From contig JAESRJ010000165.1 in the NCBI GenBank assembly GCA_016764715.1, positions 11,790 to 17,629 of the forward strand: a DNA stretch of 5,840 nucleotides, written 5' to 3'. Each line of letters begins with the position of its first letter. Within the stretch, counting starts at the first letter, position 1. This DNA is from Kordiimonadaceae bacterium. Lineage in GTDB: Bacteria; Pseudomonadota; Alphaproteobacteria; Sphingomonadales; Kordiimonadaceae. A program made the position numbers and the translations under genes. Of this stretch, positions 1-4,911 are shown in pieces. The notes under the pieces are model-generated. The model did not search any database and was not told where the DNA came from. It saw only the letters and a list, made by a program, of their open reading frames with translations.

Positions 1-1271
1 TTCCCTGTCAAATTTTTATTTCCAAATTCAATACCTCGTTTGCTCCTTTCCAAGGTGCTTGTGCGGCCAATGAATTTTGAGCTGATAGAATACAACGCAG
101 CCATCGATGACAAAATGAAAATTCCAAGCGTTAAACGTATCACGATTGATGTTGAAAATAGGCTTTCGAAGGTAATGTGGGCCTGCAAAGCAACGTTAAA
201 TTCGGGCAACGCATCAGAAGCGACGAAGAATGCTAAAGCTATTGCTATAATAAAATGGCCCACGGACTGTCGCAATTGACGCCAGAAAAGATTAAGTTTG
301 TTGGCCCCAAAAATCCTGCGTAAAGTTGCTTCTTTCTGCTTGATCAACAAACTTGCCATGGTGAAGGAAGAAAAATTCACTGCCATGATTGCGACCACAG
401 CAATGAATAAAATCAACGCTAGGCTATTCAAAAGTTGATTGGCTCTACCCTTCATATAGTCAGGCGCGCCAATGTGATAAATTTCGTCCACTCGAATTGG
501 TTTCAGGGAAATGCTTGAACCAGCGATTTGGTTCGAAAACCTACTGCCTGAAGAGTAAAACGCCTTCTTTTCTACAATACTTTCCAAAATAGAGGTTATC
601 GATCGTACTTTCAGCTCTTTTTGGGCTTTGATATACGTGAAAATCTTAGATTCCGACCAATCACTCTCTTGAAATTTTGGGCTGGGGTGGTTGTTAGTGA
701 GCGGCATTAAAAATTCAATATTAAGGTGTGTTTTCTCTGGGAGGTCTTCTAAAACCCCAGCTATCTTGACCTCTAAAGTTTTTTCGATTGAGACGGTGCG
801 GCCCACAATGTCGGTTGATCCAAATAATTTTATCGCAGTGGATCTAGTAACCAATACATCTGTCGGGCTTAAGCTTTTGTGAAACGGGTTACCATCAATG
901 TCTTGAAGAGAAAATAGCTCAAAAAAGCTATCATCAACAAAGTGGATCAGCTGCAAAAAACGGTTTTCAGACACATAAATCGGAAAGCGGTTTAATGCGA
1001 GTTGTGTGACATGCTGAACGTCTGAACCTGGGTGTTCTCGAAGGCTATCTGCTAACAGATAAGGAGTGTATGGGATTCGAGGGCTAGTATTTCCGTTGAC
1101 TATATATTGTGTTTCAATGCGGTATACGTCTTCGAAGTTTTCAATCCAATTATCGAAGTTTAAATCGGCCTCATATCGTGCATATAACAATAGCGCAGCG
1201 GCTAGTCCGATGGCGAGACCAATTTGTAACAACCAATAGTCTAAAGTTTTTAGTTGAGCTAAATTTCGCAT
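1..1271 (-). CDS. FtsX/MacB-like ABC transporter permease, N-terminal part (cut by window edge)
   Basis: Reading leftward from the ATG at 1271, the frame stays open for 423 codons to the window edge. Residues about 13-30 form an N-terminal membrane helix containing LQIGLAIGLAAALLLY, followed by the family-typical stretch YEADLNFDNWIENFEDVYRIE. Residues about 40-275 look like a MacB-type periplasmic core, with VLVTRSTAIKLFG and a GVLEDLPEKTHLNIEFLMPL-like segment. Residues 281-308 form a second membrane helix, followed by the FtsX hallmark KQKEATLRRIFGANK (311-325) and further helices at about 337-352 and 375-395. Family members with this layout are usually near 800 residues, so the C-terminal half should lie to the left. 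An in-frame stop at 1347-1349 and no better start codon support the ATG at 1271, although its ribosome site is weak. These permeases work with an ATPase in peptide or macrolide export or resistance. Its divergent position beside a RiPP precursor suggests export or self-protection, which is inference. Confidence 0.88.
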   Translation of the reverse strand, partial: MRNLAQLKTLDYWLLQIGLAIGLAAALLLYARYEADLNFDNWIENFEDVYRIETQYIVNGNTSPRIPYTPYLLADSLREHPGSDVQHVTQLALNRFPIYVSENRFLQLIHFVDDSFFELFSLQDIDGNPFHKSLSPTDVLVTRSTAIKLFGSTDIVGRTVSIEKTLEVKIAGVLEDLPEKTHLNIEFLMPLTNNHPSPKFQESDWSESKIFTYIKAQKELKVRSITSILESIVEKKAFYSSGSRFSNQIAGSSISLKPIRVDEIYHIGAPDYMKGRANQLLNSLALILFIAVVAIMAVNFSSFTMASLLIKQKEATLRRIFGANKLNLFWRQLRQSVGHFIIAIALAFFVASDALPEFNVALQAHITFESLFSTSIVIRLTLGIFILSSMAALYSISSKFIGRTSTLERSKRGIEFGNKNLTG

Positions 1272-1312
1272 GTCGTCAGTACCGTTCTTACTATTGGACG
1301 TTGAAGGATTAA

Positions 1313-1331
1313 CATTTTTGATCCAAAAATG
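1313..1331. promoter_or_regulatory. 19-bp palindrome in the permease leader
   Basis: CATTTTTG-ATC-CAAAAATG is a perfect 8-3-8 inverted repeat lying 42 bp upstream of the permease start. It could be an operator for a dimeric regulator or a small hairpin in the transcript leader. No T-run or family motif decides between these. Confidence 0.4.
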
Positions 1332-1404
1332 GGTTTTGGAGGCTTTCTAACTCTCAATGTATTTTCTATAAGAGATATAGAGTAATCCGGAGAGAGCACC
1401 GAAT

Positions 1405-1419
1405 CACGATAACATCGTG
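1405..1419. promoter_or_regulatory. Short palindrome CACGAT-AAC-ATCGTG
   Basis: A perfect 6-3-6 inverted repeat sits in the middle of the divergent intergenic region, followed directly by an AT-rich TAAAAT. The form fits an operator half-site pair, but a 12-base match of this kind can arise by chance and no second copy is seen in the window. Confidence 0.25.
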
Positions 1420-1521
1420 TAAAATACAGCTTAAAATAAGCAAAAATTTGAGTTCTTTATCCGAGGAATATTTTTTGTTTTTTGCCGTGGAAAAATAAAA
1501 TCCCCTTTAGGTTTACTCTAT

Positions 1522-1598
1522 TACAACTAAAAAGGTATTTTAAATAAATAAATTCCAAAAATACTCCCATTAAGGTCAAATTTTTATTTTTAGTTGTA
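1522..1598. repeat. 12-bp perfect inverted repeat enclosing a second hairpin
   Basis: TACAACTAAAAA at 1522-1533 is the exact reverse complement of TTTTTAGTTGTA at 1587-1598. Inside the 53-nt spacer, 1534-1541 (GGTATTTT) can pair with 1558-1565 (AAAATACT) with one G-U pair. The right arm ends 71 bp before the precursor start codon. It may be a structured leader, a regulator site or a remnant of a small mobile element. The arms are AT-rich, so stability is modest. Confidence 0.4.
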
Positions 1599-1656
1599 TA
1601 GGATTGTATCATTTGATAGGTAAAGATTACTAAAATTTCAATCTAAACTTTTATTT

Positions 1657-1662
1657 GGGGAG
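1657..1662 (+). promoter_or_regulatory. Ribosome binding site of the precursor peptide
   Basis: GGGGAG lies 7 nt before the ATG at 1670. This fixes that ATG as the start and rules out the in-frame TTG at 1655, which would begin upstream of and overlap the site. Confidence 0.8.
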
Positions 1663-1669
1663 ATTTGAT

Positions 1670-1837
1670 ATGCGTACTAAAACTAGAATATTCGCTCGTA
1701 AGTTTGCTGAGGAACTCACGCCTAGAGAGGCTGAGGAGGTTTCCGGAGGCTGTTTCTCAAGTGGTGATGTTTTCTGCCCAGGCACTCCAGAAACGCAGTG
1801 TGGTGGTGATAAAGCAGACGACGACTGCGAAGCCTAA
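1670..1837 (+). CDS. RiPP precursor peptide with double-glycine leader (graspetide-type candidate)
   Basis: The 55-residue peptide begins at an ATG with a strong Shine-Dalgarno site. Residues 1-27 form a leader: a basic start (MRTKTR), a helical FARKFAEELTPREAEEV and the cleavage motif SGG at 25-27. FARKF resembles the FAR-F part of the microviridin leader helix that docks on the ATP-grasp ligase. Cleavage after Gly27 would release a 28-residue core starting with Cys28. The core has Cys at 28, 36, 44 and 53, Ser30, Ser31, Thr39 and Thr42 as possible ester donors, Lys48 as a possible amide donor, and seven acidic residues (33, 41, 47, 50-52, 54). That donor and acceptor content suits crosslinking by the ATP-grasp enzyme encoded 182 bp downstream. 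The core does not match a microviridin core that I can recall. The four cysteines could instead form disulfides. Precursor identity is confident; the class of modification is inferred from the neighbour. Confidence 0.85.
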   Translation: MRTKTRIFARKFAEELTPREAEEVSGGCFSSGDVFCPGTPETQCGGDKADDDCEA

Positions 1838-1856
1838 ATCACTAAACAGAAAAGTT

Positions 1857-1888
1857 AGTCCGCATTTTTTGAATGCGGACTTTCTTTT
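1857..1888 (+). terminator. Intrinsic terminator after the precursor gene
   Basis: A 10-bp perfect stem, AGTCCGCATT (1857-1866) with AATGCGGACT (1872-1881), closes a 5-nt loop and runs into a T-rich tail (TTTCTTTT, 1881-1888). It begins 20 bp after the precursor stop codon. Placed between peptide and enzyme genes, it probably keeps ligase transcripts far below precursor transcripts, with partial read-through or a separate promoter supplying the ligase. Confidence 0.85.
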
Positions 1889-1939
1889 GCGAGTAATTTT
1901 TAAGAAACACTGTAGTAATCAATGTGCCCGGAAAACAAG

Positions 1940-1968
1940 TTGGGATTTTGTAGATCGCTCTTTAGATT
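1940..1968 (+). promoter_or_regulatory. Possible weak promoter for the ATP-grasp gene
   Basis: TTGGGA (1940-1945) and TAGATT (1963-1968) are spaced by 17 bp and each matches four of six sigma70 consensus bases. The position, after the terminator and about 50 bp before the ligase start codon, makes sense. The match is weak and could be chance; read-through from the precursor is the alternative. Confidence 0.25.
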
Positions 1969-2019
1969 TCAATACTCACTTCATAAGTCGTTGGTAGATT
2001 CTATAAATAGGTAATAATA

Positions 2020-3153
2020 ATGAGTTCTGTTTTAATTTTATCAAACTATTTTGATGTGCATGCTTTTGCTGTTGCTTGGGCGGTTGAAAAGCTCGGACAT
2101 TCCGCGACAACTTGGGTGGCTCCAGACTTTCCATCGGGACAGCAGAACTCTATCTCTCATTCAAACTTGAAGGGGAGCGAATGGAAAATTGGTGCCAAGA
2201 ATCCTATAAACTCCCAAGACGGTTTCGACGCAGTATGGCAGCGCCGTATTCCCTATATTCTTCCTTTAAGCAAAGACTTGCATGAAGCAGATGTTGAATT
2301 AGCACAAAGAGAGTCTAGGCATTACTTCAAGGGTTTTCTTAATATGATGTGTGCTGACGCGTTTTGGGTTAATCCAGTTAAGGCGCGTGAAAAAGCACAA
2401 TACAAAATCTGTCAAACAGAAGCGGCCATTAAAACTGGTTTAAAAATACCTGCTACTCTGTATTCAAATGACGCGCAAGAAATTAGGCAGTTCTTTGATG
2501 AGAACGCCGGGGGTATCGTTTACAAGTCCTTCTTGCCTATAGGGTGGACACAGCCAGATGAGAAACGTATCAGGCTCTGGACTACAAAAATTGAAGATCG
2601 TTCCCTTCTGAATGATGATGTTGAATTAGGAACATGTCCCGGAATATATCAGGAATGTATCGCAAAAGCATATGAGTTGCGCATTGTGATTATGGGACGA
2701 ACGTGTGTAGCAGCAAAAATTAACTCCCAAGACGACCCAAATCTAGAAATCGATTGGCGAAAAAGCACCGACGCCGCTGATGTGCTGGGTTGGGACTGGG
2801 TGAAAATCCCAAAAGAAATTGAAGAAAAATGCTTTAATTTCATGGACGAAATGGGAATTGTCTTTGGCTGCCTCGATTTCGTAGTAACGCCTGAGGGCGA
2901 ATATATTTTCTTGGAAGTAAATGAACAAGGCCAGTTCTTGTTTGTCGAGCAATATAACCCTGAAATACCTCTTTTGCATATGTTCTCGGAGTTTCTTATA
3001 TCTGGCGATAAGCACTTTAAATGGCACAGACCAACTAGTGGTACTTTTTCATATATGGATTACGTGCAGACTGACGAGTGCCGTTACTTTATGAAAGAAT
3101 TGGAAAAAGAACACGTTCAATACCGTCCGATGATTTTGGCTGCGGAAAACTGA
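2020..3153 (+). CDS. ATP-grasp RiPP ligase, MvdC/MvdD (graspetide synthetase) type
   Basis: This 377-residue cytoplasmic enzyme is predicted to activate Asp/Glu side-chain carboxylates of a precursor peptide with ATP and join them to Ser/Thr hydroxyls (esters) or Lys amines (amides). Residues 1-33 form the N-terminal fold seen in this family (VLILSNYFDVHAFAV). The family signatures follow in order: VWQRR (72-76), WVNP with a KxxQ-like segment (116-132), GLKIPATLYSND (140-151), the nucleotide-binding Lys169 in VYKS, YQECIAKAYELR (210-221), NSQDD and IDWR (235-247), and the metal site GCLDFVV with Asp286 and FLEVNEQGQF with Glu299 and Asn301. The usual length is about 320-330, so the last 45 or so residues are an extension. 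The ATG has a weak AGG ribosome site 8 nt upstream. The adjacent leader peptide is the obvious substrate. A role in another peptide-ligase pathway is less likely. Confidence 0.88.
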   Translation: MSSVLILSNYFDVHAFAVAWAVEKLGHSATTWVAPDFPSGQQNSISHSNLKGSEWKIGAKNPINSQDGFDAVWQRRIPYILPLSKDLHEADVELAQRESRHYFKGFLNMMCADAFWVNPVKAREKAQYKICQTEAAIKTGLKIPATLYSNDAQEIRQFFDENAGGIVYKSFLPIGWTQPDEKRIRLWTTKIEDRSLLNDDVELGTCPGIYQECIAKAYELRIVIMGRTCVAAKINSQDDPNLEIDWRKSTDAADVLGWDWVKIPKEIEEKCFNFMDEMGIVFGCLDFVVTPEGEYIFLEVNEQGQFLFVEQYNPEIPLLHMFSEFLISGDKHFKWHRPTSGTFSYMDYVQTDECRYFMKELEKEHVQYRPMILAAEN

Positions 3154-3270
3154 ATGTCATACCAAAATCCGTCAATTGAGTAAGTTAAAGGAATCCCTCG
3201 CTTGGATTGGAAGAAGGGCCTAATATTAGCTCAAATGTATTTCCGTAGGCTAGCGCCTTTCACGGCAAAA

Positions 3271-3360
3271 GTTCGCCGTTAGGCTGGTATAATGAAGTGT
3301 GTTTCAAACACTCCTCCCATTCGGCCAAAGTATCAAATAATTGGTTTAAAGATGCGCCCC
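3271..3360. repeat. Direct repeat, copy 1
   Basis: The segment 3295-3360 matches 3475-3540 at 57 of 66 positions without gaps, and similarity continues more weakly (12 of 24) over 3271-3294. The copy includes the perfect 6-1-6 palindrome GTGTTT-C-AAACAC at 3299-3311, also conserved in copy 2. The offset between copies is exactly 180 bp. Confidence 0.85.
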
Positions 3361-3450
3361 TAAAGCGCACCACTCGTTTCCATAATACCACAGGTCAAAA
3401 CCCCACATGGGGGGCTAAGATGATTTTTTTAAAAATTAATTATGGTGATG

Positions 3451-3540
3451 GATTGTCATCGGGTTGATAGAGCTAAGTGTGTTTCAAACACTCTTCCCAT
3501 TCGGTCAAAGTATCGAATAGTTGGCTTACAGGTACGCGCC
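3451..3540. repeat. Direct repeat, copy 2
   Basis: Partner of the copy at 3271-3360 in the same orientation. The palindrome GTGTTT-C-AAACAC is retained at 3479-3491. In the leftward reading frame the serine codon of copy 1 has become TAG here. Confidence 0.85.
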
Positions 3541-3887
3541 TCAGGTCCCACTCATGCACCTTGTTTGCTACAGCGGGGTGTATCCACATATTTTAGTAAA
3601 CGGATGTTAAACTGCGCGCATCAAACTACTGTTTTTGGGTTGGCTTTGAATGGCGTAGTGGGTGGCCTTTGCCGTTTCATTGCCAGCAAAGTGATGGATA
3701 CTTACGCCTCGCTGAAATATATGTATGTGTCACAAGGGGTTGCAAAAAGGCGATTTATGGATCAAAAGCAAGTCTCCGCAGCCTGAAAGGATACCGTTTC
3801 AATTCCGATAAACTATACTATGAATTTTTACTGATGGTGTAGGAATTGTATTCAGCAGATAATGGGTAAAAAGGTAGGCAATCAGGC

Positions 3888-4496
3888 ATGACATCTACAT
3901 CAGTCGAGCAAGCTCTGAGAACAAAGAAGTTCTCCAAAAAGCGCATTGAAGTTCTCCGCGGAGCAGCTCGTGTTTTTGCGCGCCTTGGCTTTCACCGGGC
4001 GTCTTTAAATGCCGTTGGCGATGAACTGGAAATGACATCCGCAGCGCTCTATTATTACGTAAAGTCAAAGGCTGATTTGCTGTTTCAAATTGGCGAAGTT
4101 ACGATGACTATCCTTAAAGAATCTGTTGAAGGTAGTGAGGTCGAGCACGAAAATGGCTATGAACATCTTCGTTTTTTTTTCCGCCGATATGCAGAACTGA
4201 TTTGCGATGATTTTGGCAGCTGTTTTGTTCTTTATAACGCTGATGACTTGCCAGCCGAGTTACAGGGTCAGGACCTGGGCCGGCGAAGAGAAATTGACCA
4301 AATGGCCCGAAATATAATTTCTGCTGCAATTAAGGACGGCTCTCTTTCGCCTGTTGAGCCTCGTGCTTTAGGGTCATTTTTGTTTGGTGCTATCAACAGC
4401 CTACCAAAATGGTATTCCGCTGACGGCGACCTTAAGCCTGCGGAAATTGCGGACCAATATTTAGACATCGTATCCAACGGCATCAGGCCGCAGTAG
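3888..4496 (+). CDS. TetR/AcrR-family transcriptional regulator
   Basis: A complete 202-residue regulator, the usual TetR length. Residues about 16-62 form the DNA-binding domain: KKRIEVLRGAARVFARLGFH, then the helix-turn-helix ASLNAVGDELEMTSAALYYYVKSK (38-61), with the YYYVKSKADLL recognition-helix end typical of the family. Residues about 70-200 are the all-helical ligand-binding and dimer domain, including FGAINSLPKWY (166-176), reminiscent of regulators of acyl-CoA catabolism such as KstR2 or FadR-like proteins. The start ATG has AAGG/TAGG ribosome-site elements about 10-14 nt upstream. Downstream, two matching palindromes overlie the promoter of the thiolase gene, so this protein is most likely their repressor, released by an acyl-CoA or related ligand. 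The ligand is inferred. No copy of the same palindrome is seen before tetR itself, so autoregulation is not indicated. Confidence 0.9.
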   Translation: MTSTSVEQALRTKKFSKKRIEVLRGAARVFARLGFHRASLNAVGDELEMTSAALYYYVKSKADLLFQIGEVTMTILKESVEGSEVEHENGYEHLRFFFRRYAELICDDFGSCFVLYNADDLPAELQGQDLGRRREIDQMARNIISAAIKDGSLSPVEPRALGSFLFGAINSLPKWYSADGDLKPAEIADQYLDIVSNGIRPQ

Positions 4497-4511
4497 GTCA
4501 CGTGCCGTAGC

Positions 4512-4534
4512 AAGGGTGACGAACGATCACGCTT
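4512..4534 (+). terminator. Terminator-like hairpin after tetR
   Basis: AAGGGTGA and TCACGCTT pair with one mismatch around a 7-nt loop, starting 15 bp after the tetR stop. The tail is only weakly T-rich (ATCTTC), so function is uncertain. Confidence 0.3.
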
Positions 4535-4561
4535 ATCTTCATGTGTAAAATAGGACGTCTT

Positions 4562-4577
4562 GCTCAGTTTTCTGAGC
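4562..4577 (+). terminator. Second terminator-like hairpin, GCTCAG-TTTT-CTGAGC
   Basis: A perfect 6-bp stem with a TTTT loop is followed by GTGTTTCT on the plus strand. It lies just beyond the stop of the doubtful leftward ORF at 4584 and 65 bp after tetR, so it could serve convergent transcripts. The stem is short. Confidence 0.35.
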
Positions 4578-4583
4578 GTGTTT

Positions 4584-4763
4584 CTAAATACTTGGCACCG
4601 CTTGCAAACGTTTTGGCGGCTCGGTAATAATTAGTATTGCCGACAAATCGAAGCGCTTATGTGTATCGGCAACTTTTCCAGTGATGACAGCACTCTCCAC
4701 GCGCAATGCCATCAAAAATTGGCCTCCCGTACGGTACTTGCACGGTGCAAAGAGGCTGCTCAT
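4584..4763 (-). CDS. Doubtful small ORF, unknown product
   Basis: A leftward frame of 59 codons runs from an ATG at 4763 to TAG at 4584-4586. An inner ATG at 4712 (42 residues, starting MALRVESAVITGK) has a GGGAGG ribosome-like site 10 nt upstream, better placed than that of the outer ATG, whose GAGGA touches the start codon. The protein shows no motif I recognise. The opposite strand is also open over much of this stretch, so it may be chance or the remnant of a gene. Confidence 0.2.
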   Translation of the reverse strand: MSSLFAPCKYRTGGQFLMALRVESAVITGKVADTHKRFDLSAILIITEPPKRLQAVPSI

Positions 4764-4832
4764 TCCTCGCCATTACTTGTCCCCTACAGCCTACCTATAG
4801 TTTTAAGCGCCTCAGATGCCGATTGACTCCGC

Positions 4833-4861
4833 TTAACATTAATTCTACTTGTTAGTAGAAT
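4833..4861 (+). promoter_or_regulatory. Sigma70-like promoter of the thiolase gene
   Basis: TTAACA (4833-4838) and TAGAAT (4856-4861), each five of six to consensus, are separated by exactly 17 bp. Transcription would begin near 4868, about 44 bp before the thiolase ATG. Both operator palindromes overlap this promoter, so it should be repressible. Confidence 0.65.
4843..4860. promoter_or_regulatory. Probable TetR operator, site 1
   Basis: TTCTAC-TTGTTA-GTAGAA is an inverted repeat with perfect 6-bp arms (7 bp with the flanking A/T at 4842 and 4861). It covers the spacer and most of the -10 element, where a bound repressor would exclude RNA polymerase. The TTCTA-N8-TAGAA frame is shared with site 2. 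Confidence 0.75.
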
Positions 4862-4879
4862 TTCTAATAATCATTAGAA
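4862..4879. promoter_or_regulatory. Probable TetR operator, site 2
   Basis: TTCTAAT-AATC-ATTAGAA has perfect 7-bp arms (8 bp counting the flanking T4861 and A4880). Its centre is 19 bp from that of site 1, and it covers the expected transcription start. Two sites about two helical turns apart suggest side-by-side binding of two dimers. Confidence 0.75.
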
Positions 4880-4901
4880 AATTATGCAATTTGGTAAAAC
4901 T

Positions 4902-4905
4902 GGAG
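4902..4905 (+). promoter_or_regulatory. Ribosome binding site of the thiolase gene
   Basis: GGAG lies 6 nt before the ATG at 4912 and decides that start. The earlier ATG at 4884 opens a frame of only eight codons, ending at a TAA next to the thiolase start. Confidence 0.75.
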
Positions 4906-4911
4906 CGTAAA

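Larger units (their letters stand above)
1272..1669. other. AT-rich divergent intergenic region with inverted repeats
   Basis: This stretch separates the leftward permease from the rightward precursor peptide and must carry the control signals for both. I see no convincing gene. It contains three perfect inverted repeats, listed separately at 1313-1331, 1405-1419 and 1522-1598. For the precursor, the best promoter I can propose is TTGTAT (1604-1609) and TACTAA (1628-1633) with an 18-bp spacer, which is a poor match. For the permease, no clear -35/-10 pair was found. Confidence 0.6.
3260..3589 (-). pseudogene. Tandem remnants of the C-terminus of an unidentified protein
   Basis: Two leftward fragments encode the same C-terminal motif. 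The right copy reads from an ATG at 3589 through NKVHEWDLRRVPVSQLFDTL to WEECLKHT, hits TAG at 3473-3475, then continues as LYQPDDNPSP to TAA at 3440-3442. The left copy, open from 3394, reads SLNQLFDTLAEWEECLKHT then SLYQPNGELLP to TGA at 3260-3262. Apart from the premature stop in the right copy, both end ten residues after KHT[S]. A 2-nt length difference near the shared EW codons shifts the frame of the left copy. Differences are mostly synonymous or conservative, so the fragments were once under protein-level selection. I do not recognise the family. A transposase or other mobile-element gene is possible but unproven. Confidence 0.5.
3154..3887. other. Gene-poor region with decayed coding fragments
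   Basis: No intact gene is convincing between the ATP-grasp stop and the tetR start. The main content is a pair of related leftward coding fragments (3260-3589). A rightward open frame at 3442-3786 is judged spurious because it runs through one of these repeats on the opposite strand. A -10-like TATACT at 3814-3819 may serve tetR but lacks a good -35. No strong terminator for the ATP-grasp gene was found; small hairpins near 3243-3284 are imperfect. Confidence 0.55.
4497..4832. other. Intergenic region with several hairpins
   Basis: Between tetR and the thiolase promoter there are four inverted repeats: 4512-4534, 4562-4577, 4637-4672 (TTGCCGA with TCGGCAA, a palindromic AAGCGCTT between them) and 4738-4750 (TTGCAC-G-GTGCAA). 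Short frames are open on both strands, but none is clearly a gene. The first two hairpins could end tetR transcription. The density of structure is compatible with a small RNA or a decayed repeat element, which is not proven. Confidence 0.45.

Noticed and set aside
40..1312. Rightward short open frames at 40-279, 691-882 and 1109-1312
   Set aside because: All lie opposite the long leftward permease frame, whose motifs are clear.
7..1589. 15-bp identity between 7-21 and 1575-1589
   Set aside because: The shared string is low-complexity AT sequence inside a coding region and an AT-rich spacer; chance is likely.
1655..1657. TTG start giving a 60-residue precursor
   Set aside because: GGGGAG at 1657-1662 overlaps and follows this codon and is ideally placed for the ATG at 1670.
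1665..1997. Open frame of 110 codons overlapping the precursor
   Set aside because: It runs out of frame through the precursor and the terminator and lacks its own ribosome site.
2002..2007. TATAAA as a -10 box for the ATP-grasp gene
   Set aside because: No -35 at a fitting distance, and the transcript would begin only a few bases before the start codon, excluding the ribosome site.
3154..3183. ATG directly after the ATP-grasp stop
   Set aside because: It opens a frame of only nine codons.
3219..3285. Integron attC-like ends, GCCTAAT near 3219 and GTTAGGC at 3278-3284
   Set aside because: The left core lacks the required AAC, the internal pairing is poor, and the right core lies in codons of the duplicated fragment, where copy 2 reads differently.
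3442..3786. Rightward open frame of 114 codons
   Set aside because: It crosses repeat copy 2, whose divergence from copy 1 is protein-like only in the leftward frame; no domain or good ribosome site is seen.
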